Shown one piece after another: positions 38,765-45,462 of a stretch of 64,000 nt of DNA (position 1 is the first letter of the stretch; every line of letters begins with the position of its first letter). Source of the DNA: CAVXSP01 sp963724645. Its GTDB lineage: Bacteria > Acidobacteriota > Vicinamibacteria > Vicinamibacterales > SCN-69-37. A program made the translations under genes and the position numbers. The stretch spans positions 1 to 64,000 of the forward strand of contig CAVRVJ010000013.1 in assembly GCA_963724645.1 (NCBI GenBank). The letters are read 5' to 3'. The notes below the pieces were generated by a model, which saw nothing but the letters and a program-made list of their open reading frames with translations, was not told where the DNA came from and ran no database searches.

Positions 38765-38983
38765 GCGGAACGGCGCAGTTGCTCGCGCAGCTCATTCCAC
38801 GAGACGAGCTGACCGCGATCGGCTTGGGCAATCGCTTCGAGCAGGGCGCGCTCGTCTTCAGGGGAAACCTCGAAGGACCCACCGTCGTCCCTCGTGATGA
38901 CCGTAACCACCGACCCCTCAGCCAGGGGATTCGCCGTCGAAAACGACCTTGCCGTCTACGACGCGTCCAGTTGCAAACGTCAT
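38761..38983 (-). CDS. antitoxin of the ParE/RelE pair
   Basis: ATG at 38983 gives MTFATGRVVDGKVVFDGES; after a one-base shift near 38925, LAEGSVVTVITRDDGGSFEV, SPEDERALLEAIAQADRGQL, VSWNELREQLRRSA with stop 38761. About 73 residues: a short beta-type N-terminus, then acidic helices that would wrap the toxin. The 4-base overlap with the toxin start implies translational coupling. Such antitoxins usually repress their own promoter. Confidence 0.78.
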
Positions 38984-39015
38984 ATCCAGGATCCTGCATC
39001 GTTGCTCCCGCAGCG

Positions 39016-39300
39016 TCACTCGGCCCGCGGGGCAACGATCGGATTCTGTTTCATGGCGCGCCTGGCCGGCAGCGAGATCGCCAGCGCAGCGACCACGATC
39101 AGCACCGCCGACCCGCCGGTGATGGCCAGGGGCTCGCGCGGGCTCACGCCATAGAGCAGGTGGGCGAGGAACGGGCCGGCAATGACGCACGCCGCGACGC
39201 CGGCGGTAATGCCCAGCGACACGACGAGCCGGCTCGCCTGGGCAAGCGTCAGCCGCTCTTCCCGAAAGAGCGCATCCGCAAGCTCGCGGCGCAATTCCGG
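39016..39300 (-). pseudogene. ABC transporter permease (MacB/FtsX type), C-terminal remnant
   Basis: The frame ending at 39016 reads LADALFREERLTLAQASRLV, VSLGITAGVAACVIAGPFLA, HLLYGVSPREPLAITGGSAV, LIVVAALAISLPARRAMKQN, PIVAPRAE: the last two helices and the typical C-terminus (LLYGVSP...PARRA...P) of macrolide-exporter-like permeases common in Acidobacteria. The full protein would be some 800 residues; only about 90 remain and the upstream sequence is unrelated, so this is a fragment left by deletion or recombination. Confidence 0.75.
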
Positions 39301-39479
39301 TTCAGTTCAGATGAGCCGCTGCCAAGACATCGTCAGAAATGGCGACAGGCATCTTTTCTCTCAAGGATCATAACGTCGGGCGAGATGGTCGTCAGGGCCA
39401 GCCAGTCTGGCAGTGTCCCGCTCTTTCTTGTCCGGACCGTCCCATGCTACGCTCGGCGCATCACGCAACTGGAGGCACT

Positions 39480-40007
39480 ATGCTGCGCATCTGGCGCCCC
39501 GCCTCGCTCGTCGTCGTGACCGCGCTGCTCGTAATTGTCACCAGCGTTCCGCTTCGGGCTATCGGCCCGGCCATCCTGATGTTCTACGGCGGTGACCTGA
39601 AGGAACCCGTCCTTGTGTTTCCCGGGAATCCGTCGTTCAACCCGACCGGCTTCATCTGGAATCAGGCCAACGGGGGCATCCCGTACGCCGGTGACAAACG
39701 TGGCACGCTGCCGCCGAACCTCGAAGGTCGCCGCTACATGAGCGTGGCCATCTTTTGGGGCAGGTACGACCCGGCCACGTTGAAGCCATCGGACGCGAGT
39801 CAGCATGGCCGGATCTACCTGCGCACCGCATCGGCGCCCGCCGTGATTGTCATCACGAGGCCGATTATGGTGAACGTGAAGGATCCGACCGCCAACCCGG
39901 AGCCCGTGCCGGTTCCGATGTCTCTCGACGAGTTCATCGCCGGCTGGACGTTGACAGGGGACATCAGCGAATGGATTCGCGCGCAGACGGAGCACGCGGC
40001 GAAGTAA
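39480..40007 (+). CDS. secreted hypothetical protein
   Basis: ATG at 39480 follows ggaggc with 4-nt spacing and starts a signal peptide (MLRIWRPASLVVVTALLVIV, TSVPLRA). The mature part, about 150 residues, reads GPAILMFYGGDLKEPVLVFP, NQANGGIPYAGDKRGTLPPN, LEGRRYMSVAIFWGRYDPAT, TRPIMVNVKDPTANPEPVP, FIAGWTLTGDISEWIRAQTE. No cysteines and no membrane helix after the signal. I do not recognise a domain; the strand-rich middle could be a small ligand-binding fold. It stands alone between gene remnants. Confidence 0.7.
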   Translation: MLRIWRPASLVVVTALLVIVTSVPLRAIGPAILMFYGGDLKEPVLVFPGNPSFNPTGFIWNQANGGIPYAGDKRGTLPPNLEGRRYMSVAIFWGRYDPATLKPSDASQHGRIYLRTASAPAVIVITRPIMVNVKDPTANPEPVPVPMSLDEFIAGWTLTGDISEWIRAQTEHAAK

Positions 40008-40226
40008 TGAGCCCTGCGCCCCCAAGCTGCTGCCGCAGCAGAGCGCGCTGAACGCGGCGTCGAGTTCCTCGACTCGACGAGTGGCTTCAGCCGCTGCATC
40101 CCGCTCCGGACCACGGCGGATTTCGCCTTCCAGCGGTGGTAGGTCTGACTTGCACTTGGTGTCAGCGGGTTACTCGTCCCTCGGCGACACTCAAGAGTAA
40201 TCTCTACTGTCGGAGGGAACGGATGT

Positions 40227-40339
40227 GCGCCCAATCCGGTAGCCATGAGACGTTCGATCGGCTGGCGGGCGAATATGACGAACTGAAGCTGCGAGTGATA
40301 CCGGGCTACCGGCAAGTGCAGGATCTCGCACTTCGATAA
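40227..40339 (+). pseudogene. class I methyltransferase, N-terminal remnant
   Basis: The frame reads SHETFDRLAGEYDELKLRVI then PGYRQVQDLALR and stops at 40339. This is the opening (FDRxAxEYDxLKxRVIPGY) of small SAM-dependent methyltransferases, but the Rossmann motif DLGCGTG and everything after is absent. Next comes the tail of an unrelated gene, so sequence has been lost at about 40340. Confidence 0.55.
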
Positions 40340-40378
40340 CGCAAGCGCGCACTTCAGCCGGCGCGTTCTCTAGCTCGG

Positions 40379-40945
40379 ATGCGGCGCCGGCTGCTCGCGA
40401 TCGCGGTCTGGTCGGCTGTTCGCGCTCACCGCATCGTTCGCGCTCCTCCATCCGCGGCCAGCGCGTCTGCGCATGTTCGCGCGCGCGGCGGTCGGTCTCC
40501 TGGCGATTACCGCGACGTCGGAGGGTGCGGTGGCATATCGCGAGCTGTCGGATCGCGCGAAGATCAGTAGCACCTACTCGACGGTGTGCGATCGCATTGC
40601 ACGGAACGTCCCGCCCGGGCCCGGTTGCTGGCGCTGCAGTTCTGGTGGCTTGGCATGGGCGATCGCGTCGCCGATTATCGTTCGTTCATCGTGCCGATCA
40701 CGCGCATGGATCCGCGTGCCACGGCGCAGCCCACTTCATTCGAAGCAGCGATGGCACTGGACCCGATGGACTTCATCCTCATCGACCCGGAGATGGCCGA
40801 CGTCCTCCGCGCGGCCGGAGATCCATCGGGGCCGAACGCCTCACCCGTTGCGGTTGGAAGTCGGCGAGTTCCTGAAGAGGCGAGCCGTGGAGGTGGACGC
40901 ATTCACGGTCTACTATAGGCGCGCCATGCCCCTCCCCACACGCAC
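40379..40945 (+). pseudogene. GT39-like membrane glycosyltransferase, C-terminal remnant
   Basis: Across three frames: ARAAVGLLAITATSEGAVAY (membrane helix), RELSDRAKISSTYSTVCDRI, ARNVPPGARLLALQFWWLGM (joined), GDRVADYRSFIVPITRMDPR, MALDPMDFILIDPEMADVLR and LEVGEFLKRRAVEVDAFTVY. This looks like the last helix and soluble tail of an ArnT/PMT-like glycosyltransferase, identified only by general pattern. No N-terminal part exists; frameshifts near 40600 and 40840. Part of the decayed zone beside the tRNA remnant. Confidence 0.45.
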
Positions 40946-41066
40946 GCGCGTCTTGGCGCACGCCGCGTTGGCGAGCGATTGCTCACGGGCAGAGTTTCGG
41001 GCACAGTTACCGGTTTCGAGACGTTCCGGCCAATCACGCGGTTGTCGTAAGTTGTTGACTCTGAAG

Positions 41067-41121
41067 TGCCGGGGGTGGGGATCGAACCCACACGGGGCTT
41101 GTGGCCCCTCAGGATTTTAAG
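41067..41121 (-). other. 3' remnant of tRNA-Leu(UAA), probable attachment site of an integrated element
   Basis: On the minus strand the sequence reads anticodon loop cttaaaa, the 3' anticodon stem tcctg, a leucine-type long variable arm ggggccacaagcccc, T arm gtggg-ttcgatc-cccac, then ccccggc and discriminator a. No CCA is encoded. The 5' half is missing: the base-pairing partner cagga is replaced by unrelated atcgg. Tyrosine-recombinase elements commonly insert at the anticodon loop and leave such a 3' copy at the far end, so this marks one border with the element lying to the right. Confidence 0.8.
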
Positions 41122-41238
41122 CCGATCGCCGGTGTTTTCTGATCGGAGCGACGCGACGTGATTTGGCGGATTTACGCGTGATTTTGCGAAATCTCGATTC
41201 GAGCGGATGCGCTGAAAAACGCTGAAAAGCGCTTCATC

Positions 41239-41260
41239 CCTGCCAGTGGCCTGCCAGTGG
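41239..41260. repeat. perfect tandem 11-bp repeat near the attachment site
   Basis: Two adjacent copies of cctgccagtgg, preceded by two near-copies of cgctgaaaa at 41211-41229. They lie 118 bp inside the tRNA remnant. Short direct repeats next to an att core are the usual form of integrase arm-binding sites, though this is a positional inference. Confidence 0.45.
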
Positions 41261-41265
41261 AAATG

Positions 41266-41560
41266 TCACGCCACGCGGAGGCGTCGAGCCGGTTTGAGGA
41301 CGAGGTGAACGGCAATGCCAAGGCGCGCCAACATGTCGATCAGCATGTCGGTACTGAACAGATCGATCCGCCCGCGCAGAAGGTCACTCACTCGCGGCTG
41401 GCTGACGCGCAGCAGCTTCGCGACTTCCGCCTGCTTCAGCTTTCGAGCCGCGACCCGCCTCTGCACCTGAATCAATAGATCCGCGCGAATCAGCAGGTGC
41501 TCGGATTCCTCGGCTCGAAAACCCGAGATCCCGAAACACATTGCCGCTTGACGGCGTCAC
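41266..41560 (-). CDS. HigA-like XRE antitoxin
   Basis: GTG at 41560 overlaps the toxin stop (GTGA) and gives MTPSSGNVFRDLGF; after a frameshift near 41510, AEESEHLLIRADLLIQVQRR, VAARKLKQAEVAKLLRVSQP, RVSDLLRGRIDLFSTDMLID, MLARLGIAVHLVLKPARRLR. The helix-turn-helix KQAEVAKLLRVSQPRVSDLL is clear. About 98 residues, as in the HTH_37/HigA antitoxins that follow Gp49-like toxins. It should bind both toxin and its own promoter. Confidence 0.85.
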
Positions 41561-41920
41561 CTTGAGGCTATTCTTGGCGCCATGTTCCAGGGTCCTCCTG
41601 AGATCGATCAACTCACGAAAGCGGTGCTTCGCAAGATTGACGTCGCTCGTCGCAGTCTTTCTCGTCTTCTTCTCAAACGCATGGAGCACGTACACGGCTT
41701 CGGCAAACGTCGCGATGTACAGAACCCGATGTTCAAGGCCGGTGTGAATACGGATCTCGCGGACACCGGCACCAACGGTGGTCATCGGCTTCCAGTCGTT
41801 CGGGTCGAGCCCTTGCTGCACACGTCTGAGCTGAAAGCCCACGAGCCGTTTCGCGTCCGGTGGCAGCGCCCTGACATCTCTCTGCGCGCTCCCCAGCCAC
41901 GTCAGCGGCTTGTCCGGCAC
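41557..41920 (-). CDS. HigB/Gp49-like toxin
   Basis: ATG at 41920 gives MPDKPLTWLGSAQRDVRALP then PDAKRLVGFQLRRVQQGLDP, NDWKPMTTVGAGVREIRIHT, GLEHRVLYIATFAEAVYVLH, AFEKKTRKTATSDVNLAKHR: the phage-derived Gp49-like toxin fold with the FxKKT motif. The listed stop at 41557 assumes a one-base correction near 41600; otherwise the frame runs on. About 120 residues. Toxin-first order is normal for this type. Predicted ribosome-dependent mRNA endonuclease. Confidence 0.85.
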
Positions 41921-41974
41921 GATCCAGTATCCAAGTTCTTATATACGCCGTCAAGTGGCCGCCGGGCGGCGCGA

Positions 41975-42367
41975 CTAGGCAACGTGACTGCGACGGTGGG
42001 CCATCCAGCGCCTCAGTCCCGCTTCCGAGTACCGAATCGCGTGCTCGGAGAGCTTACGCGCGAACGGCAGTCGGCTGGCACGGCGCTGCACCCAGCGAAC
42101 CGTGACGCCGAGGGCCGTCGCGACATCCGAGGCCGTCAACAATCGGTCCTCGGGTTCGCGCGTGGTAGCGGAGTCCGGCGTCGCCACGAGTCGGGCCGCG
42201 AGCGCGGACTGAAGTGCAGCCAGGGCCGCTTGCTCTGACGCAACCTGAGCGAGCAGGCATGGGATCCGGTCGAGCGGAACCTCTGCGGCTCGCTCAGGAT
42301 GCGCAATCAGATCAGGTGCTCCACACGCATTAATTGATCGCGCTTTCATCGTTTTGGCTCCGGCCAT
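41975..42367 (-). CDS. helix-turn-helix DNA-binding protein (MerR/excisionase-like)
   Basis: A 130-residue frame: N-terminal coiled region LAQVASEQAALAALQSALAA, then RLLTASDVATALGVTVRWVQ, RRASRLPFARKLSEHAIRYS, EAGLRRWMAHRRSHVA. The C-terminal half has the winged helix-turn-helix of the HTH_17 excisionase family (LTASDVAxxLGVxxxxV). It overlaps the preceding gene by 22 nt (42346-42367), so it is part of the mobilisation operon. It could control excision or the mob genes; no partner can be proven. Confidence 0.75.
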   Translation of the reverse strand: MAGAKTMKARSINACGAPDLIAHPERAAEVPLDRIPCLLAQVASEQAALAALQSALAARLVATPDSATTREPEDRLLTASDVATALGVTVRWVQRRASRLPFARKLSEHAIRYSEAGLRRWMAHRRSHVA

Positions 42368-42798
42368 TTCATGAGTGAGTCGAGTTGCCGCCGCTCCGAC
42401 GGCGTCATCTTCAGTACTCGATGTGCCAACGCGTCAGCGAACTCTATGCGCGCGTCAATATTCGCCGCGTATGGTCGTGCGATCCAGGCGTAGGCTCCGC
42501 CAGCGGCGGCAACCGCGACGAGCGCAAAGACCAACGCGGCTGCCCACCTCCGCCACATCGCCGGCCAGAACCGTTCGACTTCGTGCTCGCGAAATCGCTC
42601 GACCTTCGTCACGAGATCCTGCGCTCGAATGAGCCACGTCTCCTCTTTGCTCAGGAGTTTGAGCCAGTCGTCATTCTTCGCCAGACCGTTGACCTGGTCC
42701 TGGATAGACCGAAGCAGCTGTCCCACTTCCAGGAGGCGCCGATGCACCTCGTCGGCGGCTTCCCGTTGGGCACGGAATTGTTCGAGGGCGCTGGACAT
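42346..42798 (-). CDS. coiled-coil single-pass membrane protein of the mobilisation operon
   Basis: ATG at 42798 begins 4 nt from the relaxase stop (tgatgtatg): MSSALEQFRAQREAADEVHR, a long helix RLLEVGQLLRSIQDQVNGLA, EETWLIRAQDLVTKVERFRE, one membrane span AAALVFALVAVAAAGGAYAW, then a soluble end RVLKMTPSERRQLDSLMKWP. 150 residues, intact. Proteins of this build (coiled coil plus one helix) accompany MobA/MobL relaxases and may link the relaxosome to the membrane; I know no precise family name. Confidence 0.75.
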   Translation of the reverse strand: MSSALEQFRAQREAADEVHRRLLEVGQLLRSIQDQVNGLAKNDDWLKLLSKEETWLIRAQDLVTKVERFREHEVERFWPAMWRRWAAALVFALVAVAAAGGAYAWIARPYAANIDARIEFADALAHRVLKMTPSERRQLDSLMKWPEPKR

Positions 42799-42801
42799 AC
42801 A

Positions 42802-43712
42802 TCACCTCTCCCATGACCGGTCGTCGCTCGCCTCCCCGCGATACGAGTGCGAGTAATCGCGCTCCTTCCGTTCGGGCTCTTCGTCCGGAACGCCGTCGCG
42901 AAGAACGGACTCCCGCGCGACCTCAAGGCGAGAGATCTCCCGATCAATCTCACGAACCGCGTGCCCTGCGTCAGCGAGGGTGCCGGCTTCGTCGAGCCGT
43001 TCGTGGTCCTGGCCACGCGCGACGACGTGGGCGGCGGACGGCCCGTAGTGCTGGCCGGGCTCGCGGTCAATACCCTGCCGTTCGTAGCTCCGATGATCGA
43101 CACGCTCCTCATGCCCGCGACGCTCGAGCATCTCGTTCGTGAGCTCGGCCCACCGTTCGCGGGCCCGTTCGACCCACTGCGGTCCGTGGAAGCTCCGGCT
43201 CTTCGGAGCGCCGCCCTTTTCGGGATGTTCCGATTCGCGCGGCTGAACCACCGTTCGCGCGATCGGTCGATGCCGTCATTCTTCCGCTCCGAAAACATCA
43301 CGTGCGCATGCGGATTGTGTTCATGGCCGTCCTCGTCGGAGCCCGCATGGATGGCCAGCGTGTAAGGAAGGTGCTCGGCCTCGGTCAATTCGGACGCAAA
43401 TGCAGTCGCGAGCTCAATCTGGTCTTCCCGATTGAGATCGCGTGGCAGCGCGAAATCGGCGCCAACGTACAGCCGGCCGTTGGCCCGCTCATATACGTCG
43501 GCGGCATCCCAGTACTCGCGTGAGTCCTGCTCAGCCCACGACGGCATGTTCCCGGACTCCGTGTAGATCGCCGGGATCGCGATCCGGATCGTCGTACTCC
43601 TCCTGCCGCGTGATGTAGTCATGCGCCGATCCGGCGCGATGCACCGCCGCCGCGCGACCCGGACCGGAACGACAGATGAAAGCAGCCGGAGTTACGAGGG
43701 CCGGGGCCATTT
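42802..43712 (-). CDS. MobA/MobL-family relaxase
   Basis: ATG at 43712 gives MAPALVTPAAFICRSGPGRA; then RAGSAHDYITRQEEYDDPDR, ESGNMPSWAEQDSREYWDAA, DVYERANGRLYVGADFALPR, DLNREDQIELATAFASELTE and the metal-binding signature NPHAHVMFSER (about 43290-43325), the HxH of the relaxase active site. After frameshifts near 43590 and 43230 the C-terminal half is charged, WVERARERWAELTNEMLERR, REIDREISRLEVARESVLRD. About 300 residues, shorter than many relatives but with the complete relaxase domain. It would nick the element at its oriT for transfer by a helper conjugation system; no type IV secretion genes are present. Confidence 0.85.
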
Positions 43713-43757
43713 GGAACATCCGGTTTGTGCTCCCACCACTCCATGACTTCCCTTCAG

Positions 43758-43811
43758 CCGGCCACAGGCGCACGACGTTTCGAAGAAACGCCAAAGTGCG
43801 CCTGTGGCCGG
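43758..43811. other. 54-bp compound palindrome beside the relaxase gene, candidate oriT
   Basis: Perfect 16-bp inverted repeat ccggccacaggcgcac (43758-43773) and its complement (43796-43811), enclosing a second inverted pair cgtttc/gaaacg (43776-43781, 43785-43790). A further direct copy of cggccacaggcgc is at 43843-43855. It lies in the gap between the relaxase start (43712) and the MobC-like stop (43883), the usual oriT position. A nick site is not identifiable by eye; it could also be an operator or terminator. Confidence 0.6.
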
Positions 43812-43882
43812 AATTGAAGCTGCTATTCCCCGTGCTTCGCGGCGGCCACAGGCGCTTTCCGCCGGCGGCGCCAAGTCGGTCG

Positions 43883-44167
43883 TCACGCGGACTTACGTTC
43901 GGCGAGATCGAAGACGGCCCGGTCCTGCGACCTCGTGAGTCTCGATTCCAACCATCGAACGAGTTCGGCCCTCGTGCGCATCGCCGGCAGGCCTTCGTGT
44001 TCGAGCGCGGCGAGGACCGTGCCGCCGATCACGATCTTCTGGCGCGTGTCACGTCGCCGTTGGGACTTGTTGACGCGCGCGACCAAGCGATCCTTAGCAG
44101 CCCGTAGACGGGCGAGCCGTTCGTCGATGGCATGAAGGCGGGTGCGAGCTTTTTCGGATAGCGACAT
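43883..44167 (-). CDS. MobC-like mobilisation accessory protein
   Basis: ATG at 44167 has ggaggt 4 nt upstream. MSLSEKARTRLHAIDERLAR, LRAAKDRLVARVNKSQRRRD, TRQKIVIGGTVLAALEHEGL, PAMRTRAELVRWLESRLTRS, QDRAVFDLAERKSA. The coiled N-half followed by RxKIVIGGxVL...LxxxLTRxxDRAVF is the pattern of small mobilisation proteins encoded next to MobA/MobL relaxases, which help open oriT DNA. 94 residues, intact. Confidence 0.8.
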   Translation of the reverse strand: MSLSEKARTRLHAIDERLARLRAAKDRLVARVNKSQRRRDTRQKIVIGGTVLAALEHEGLPAMRTRAELVRWLESRLTRSQDRAVFDLAERKSA

Positions 44168-44308
44168 CGCGACCTCCAATCCAGGCGCTTCCCAAATCGT
44201 AGGGCCGGTTTATCTGCGGACTGACTCGCGGGCACGGATGCGAAACTGCTTGAAACGCCCTGACCTTCCATGAGCGTGCGGCGCTGACGTCAAGAAGGGC
44301 TTGACAGC

Positions 44309-44557
44309 CTATTTGCGAGGGCTCGAGCGAATCCACTCGTTCACTTCAGCCTCGACCCAGGCGACGACGTTCGCAGAGACGCGCCTGTGGCGCGGGAACA
44401 GGCCCTGGCGCTCGAGCCGCCAGATCGTGGACCTCGACAGGCCGGTCCGTGCGCGCACGTCGGGAAACCGTAGCAGCCGCGGTTGGTCTCGATGCCGTTC
44501 GGGATCGCCGGATCGAGCACCGGGGACAGCCTCGCGAGGAGCTTGAGTAATGGCCAT
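44309..44557 (-). CDS. AlpA-family regulator
   Basis: ATG at 44557 gives MAITQAPREAVPGARSGDPE, then RLLRFPDVRARTGLSRSTIW and RLERQGLFPRHRRVSANVVA, WVEAEVNEWIRSSPRK. This is the AlpA/phage-regulatory winged helix (tGLSRSTIWRLExxGxFPxxxxlsxnxvaWxxxEVxxWI). 82 residues. AlpA proteins activate integrase or excision in P4-like islands. A 129-bp gap separates it from the MobC-like gene and 186 bp from the PIN toxin. Confidence 0.9.
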   Translation of the reverse strand: MAITQAPREAVPGARSGDPERHRDQPRLLRFPDVRARTGLSRSTIWRLERQGLFPRHRRVSANVVAWVEAEVNEWIRSSPRK

Positions 44558-44659
44558 GCTCGCCTCTCCGCTTCTGGGGCTCAATATGTACAGGACGCAG
44601 TCTTTCGGCAAAAACTTGCGCCAGTAATCGCGCTTTTCTTTGGCGTCGGGTATCTCTGA

Positions 44660-44676
44660 CGCTCAGGTCAGGCGAA
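44660..44676 (+). repeat. 17-bp direct repeat, left copy flanking the PIN toxin-antitoxin pair
   Basis: cgctcaggtcaggcgaa here and cgctcaggtcgggcgaa at 45406-45422 differ at one base and bracket the PIN toxin and its antitoxin. The remaining intergenic sequence 44558-44743 shows nothing else that I can name. Confidence 0.6.
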
Positions 44677-44743
44677 ACCCTTTCGGGCAGGCAACGATCC
44701 GGGTCGAAGGGGAATCTGATAGGGGCGGCGGTTCCTACGTCTC

Positions 44744-45152
44744 CTAACGAAAGGGATTCAAGAACGTCACGCCGTCCAGTTCGCGGCCATGCTGAATCTT
44801 CTGATAGCACCACGGGGATCCCAGCTTCGCGCGCAGTCGCCCAGATGAGTGCATCCCAAAAAGACAGCTTGTGGTCCCGAACGGCCTCCAGCGCCCAGAT
44901 CGCAGCGTTCGGCAAGAGCGGCAGCAACAGGCCGAGCGCTTGGAATTCTTCTATGGCGGCGAGGACATCGGCCACCGGCGTCCCACGCCGCAGAGCGACC
45001 GCGCAGAATTCATTCAGGCACTGCGCGCTGACGACCAGATCGCCGGCTGCTGCCAAATCGTCGATCAGCTCGACGGCTCTGGCGTGTTTGATGGGTTCTC
45101 TTCGGTCGCGTGAATAGATGAGGACGTTCGTATCAACGAGCGACCGCGCCAC
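44744..45152 (-). CDS. PIN-domain toxin (VapC-like ribonuclease)
   Basis: GTG at 45152 gives MARSLVDTNVLIYSRDRREP (first acidic Asp in DTNVLIY), HARAVELIDDLAAAGDLVVS, AQCLNEFCAVALRR (Glu), AAIEEFQALGLLLPLLPNAA, VRDHKLSFWDALIWATAREA (Asp in SFWDALI), GIPVVLSED (last Asp). A frameshift near 44800 restores QHGRELDGVTFLNPFR and stop 44744. About 136 residues. PIN toxins cut tRNA or rRNA with a metal cluster of these acidic residues. Antitoxin is encoded 3 nt upstream. Confidence 0.88.
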
Positions 45153-45155
45153 TTT

Positions 45156-45382
45156 CTAGCGGGTCCGATCGTGCAATTCCTCGCGGCTCGGGGATAGGGG
45201 GCGCCGCCGAGATCCCAGCTCGTCTCCCGCAGCCATTTTCTGGCCCGTTCGCGTCTGGCGAGGACCTCCTCGACCGCGATGTCCGAGAACGTCACCAAGA
45301 CCTGTCCCTCGCGGACTCCGTCGGGGGTCTCCAGCAACTGAACTTCACCGTTCCGGTATACCGCTTTGACGGTCTTGGACAT
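45156..45382 (-). CDS. AF2212/DUF104-like antitoxin of the PIN pair
   Basis: ATG at 45382 gives MSKTVKAVYRNGEVQLLETP then DGVREGQVLVTFSDIAVEEV, LARRERARKWLRETSWDLGG, and after a frameshift near 45195 EELHDRTR with stop 45156. The opening (KAVYxNGxxxxLE) is that of AF2212-like antitoxins, which form a small beta barrel before a toxin-binding helix. About 74 residues. Stop and the toxin GTG are separated by 3 nt, implying coupling. Confidence 0.78.
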
Positions 45383-45405
45383 GGGGCTCGCTCTTCTCGG
45401 ATTAT

Positions 45406-45422
45406 CGCTCAGGTCGGGCGAA
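45406..45422 (+). repeat. 17-bp direct repeat, right copy
   Basis: Partner of 44660-44676. Just to its right, aaggcgcttaagcgc (45421-45435) includes the short palindrome gcgcttaagcgc. The two copies mark the outer limits of the PIN toxin-antitoxin cassette and also coincide with the change from mobile to metabolic genes. Confidence 0.6.
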
Positions 45423-45462
45423 GGCGCTTAAGCGCGGCGAACAGGTTATGGTTCAAGCCACT

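Noticed and set aside
41254..45422. Looking for transposase or insertion-sequence ends around the mobilisation genes
   Set aside because: No transposase motif or matching terminal inverted repeats were found; the element is better explained by tRNA-directed integration.
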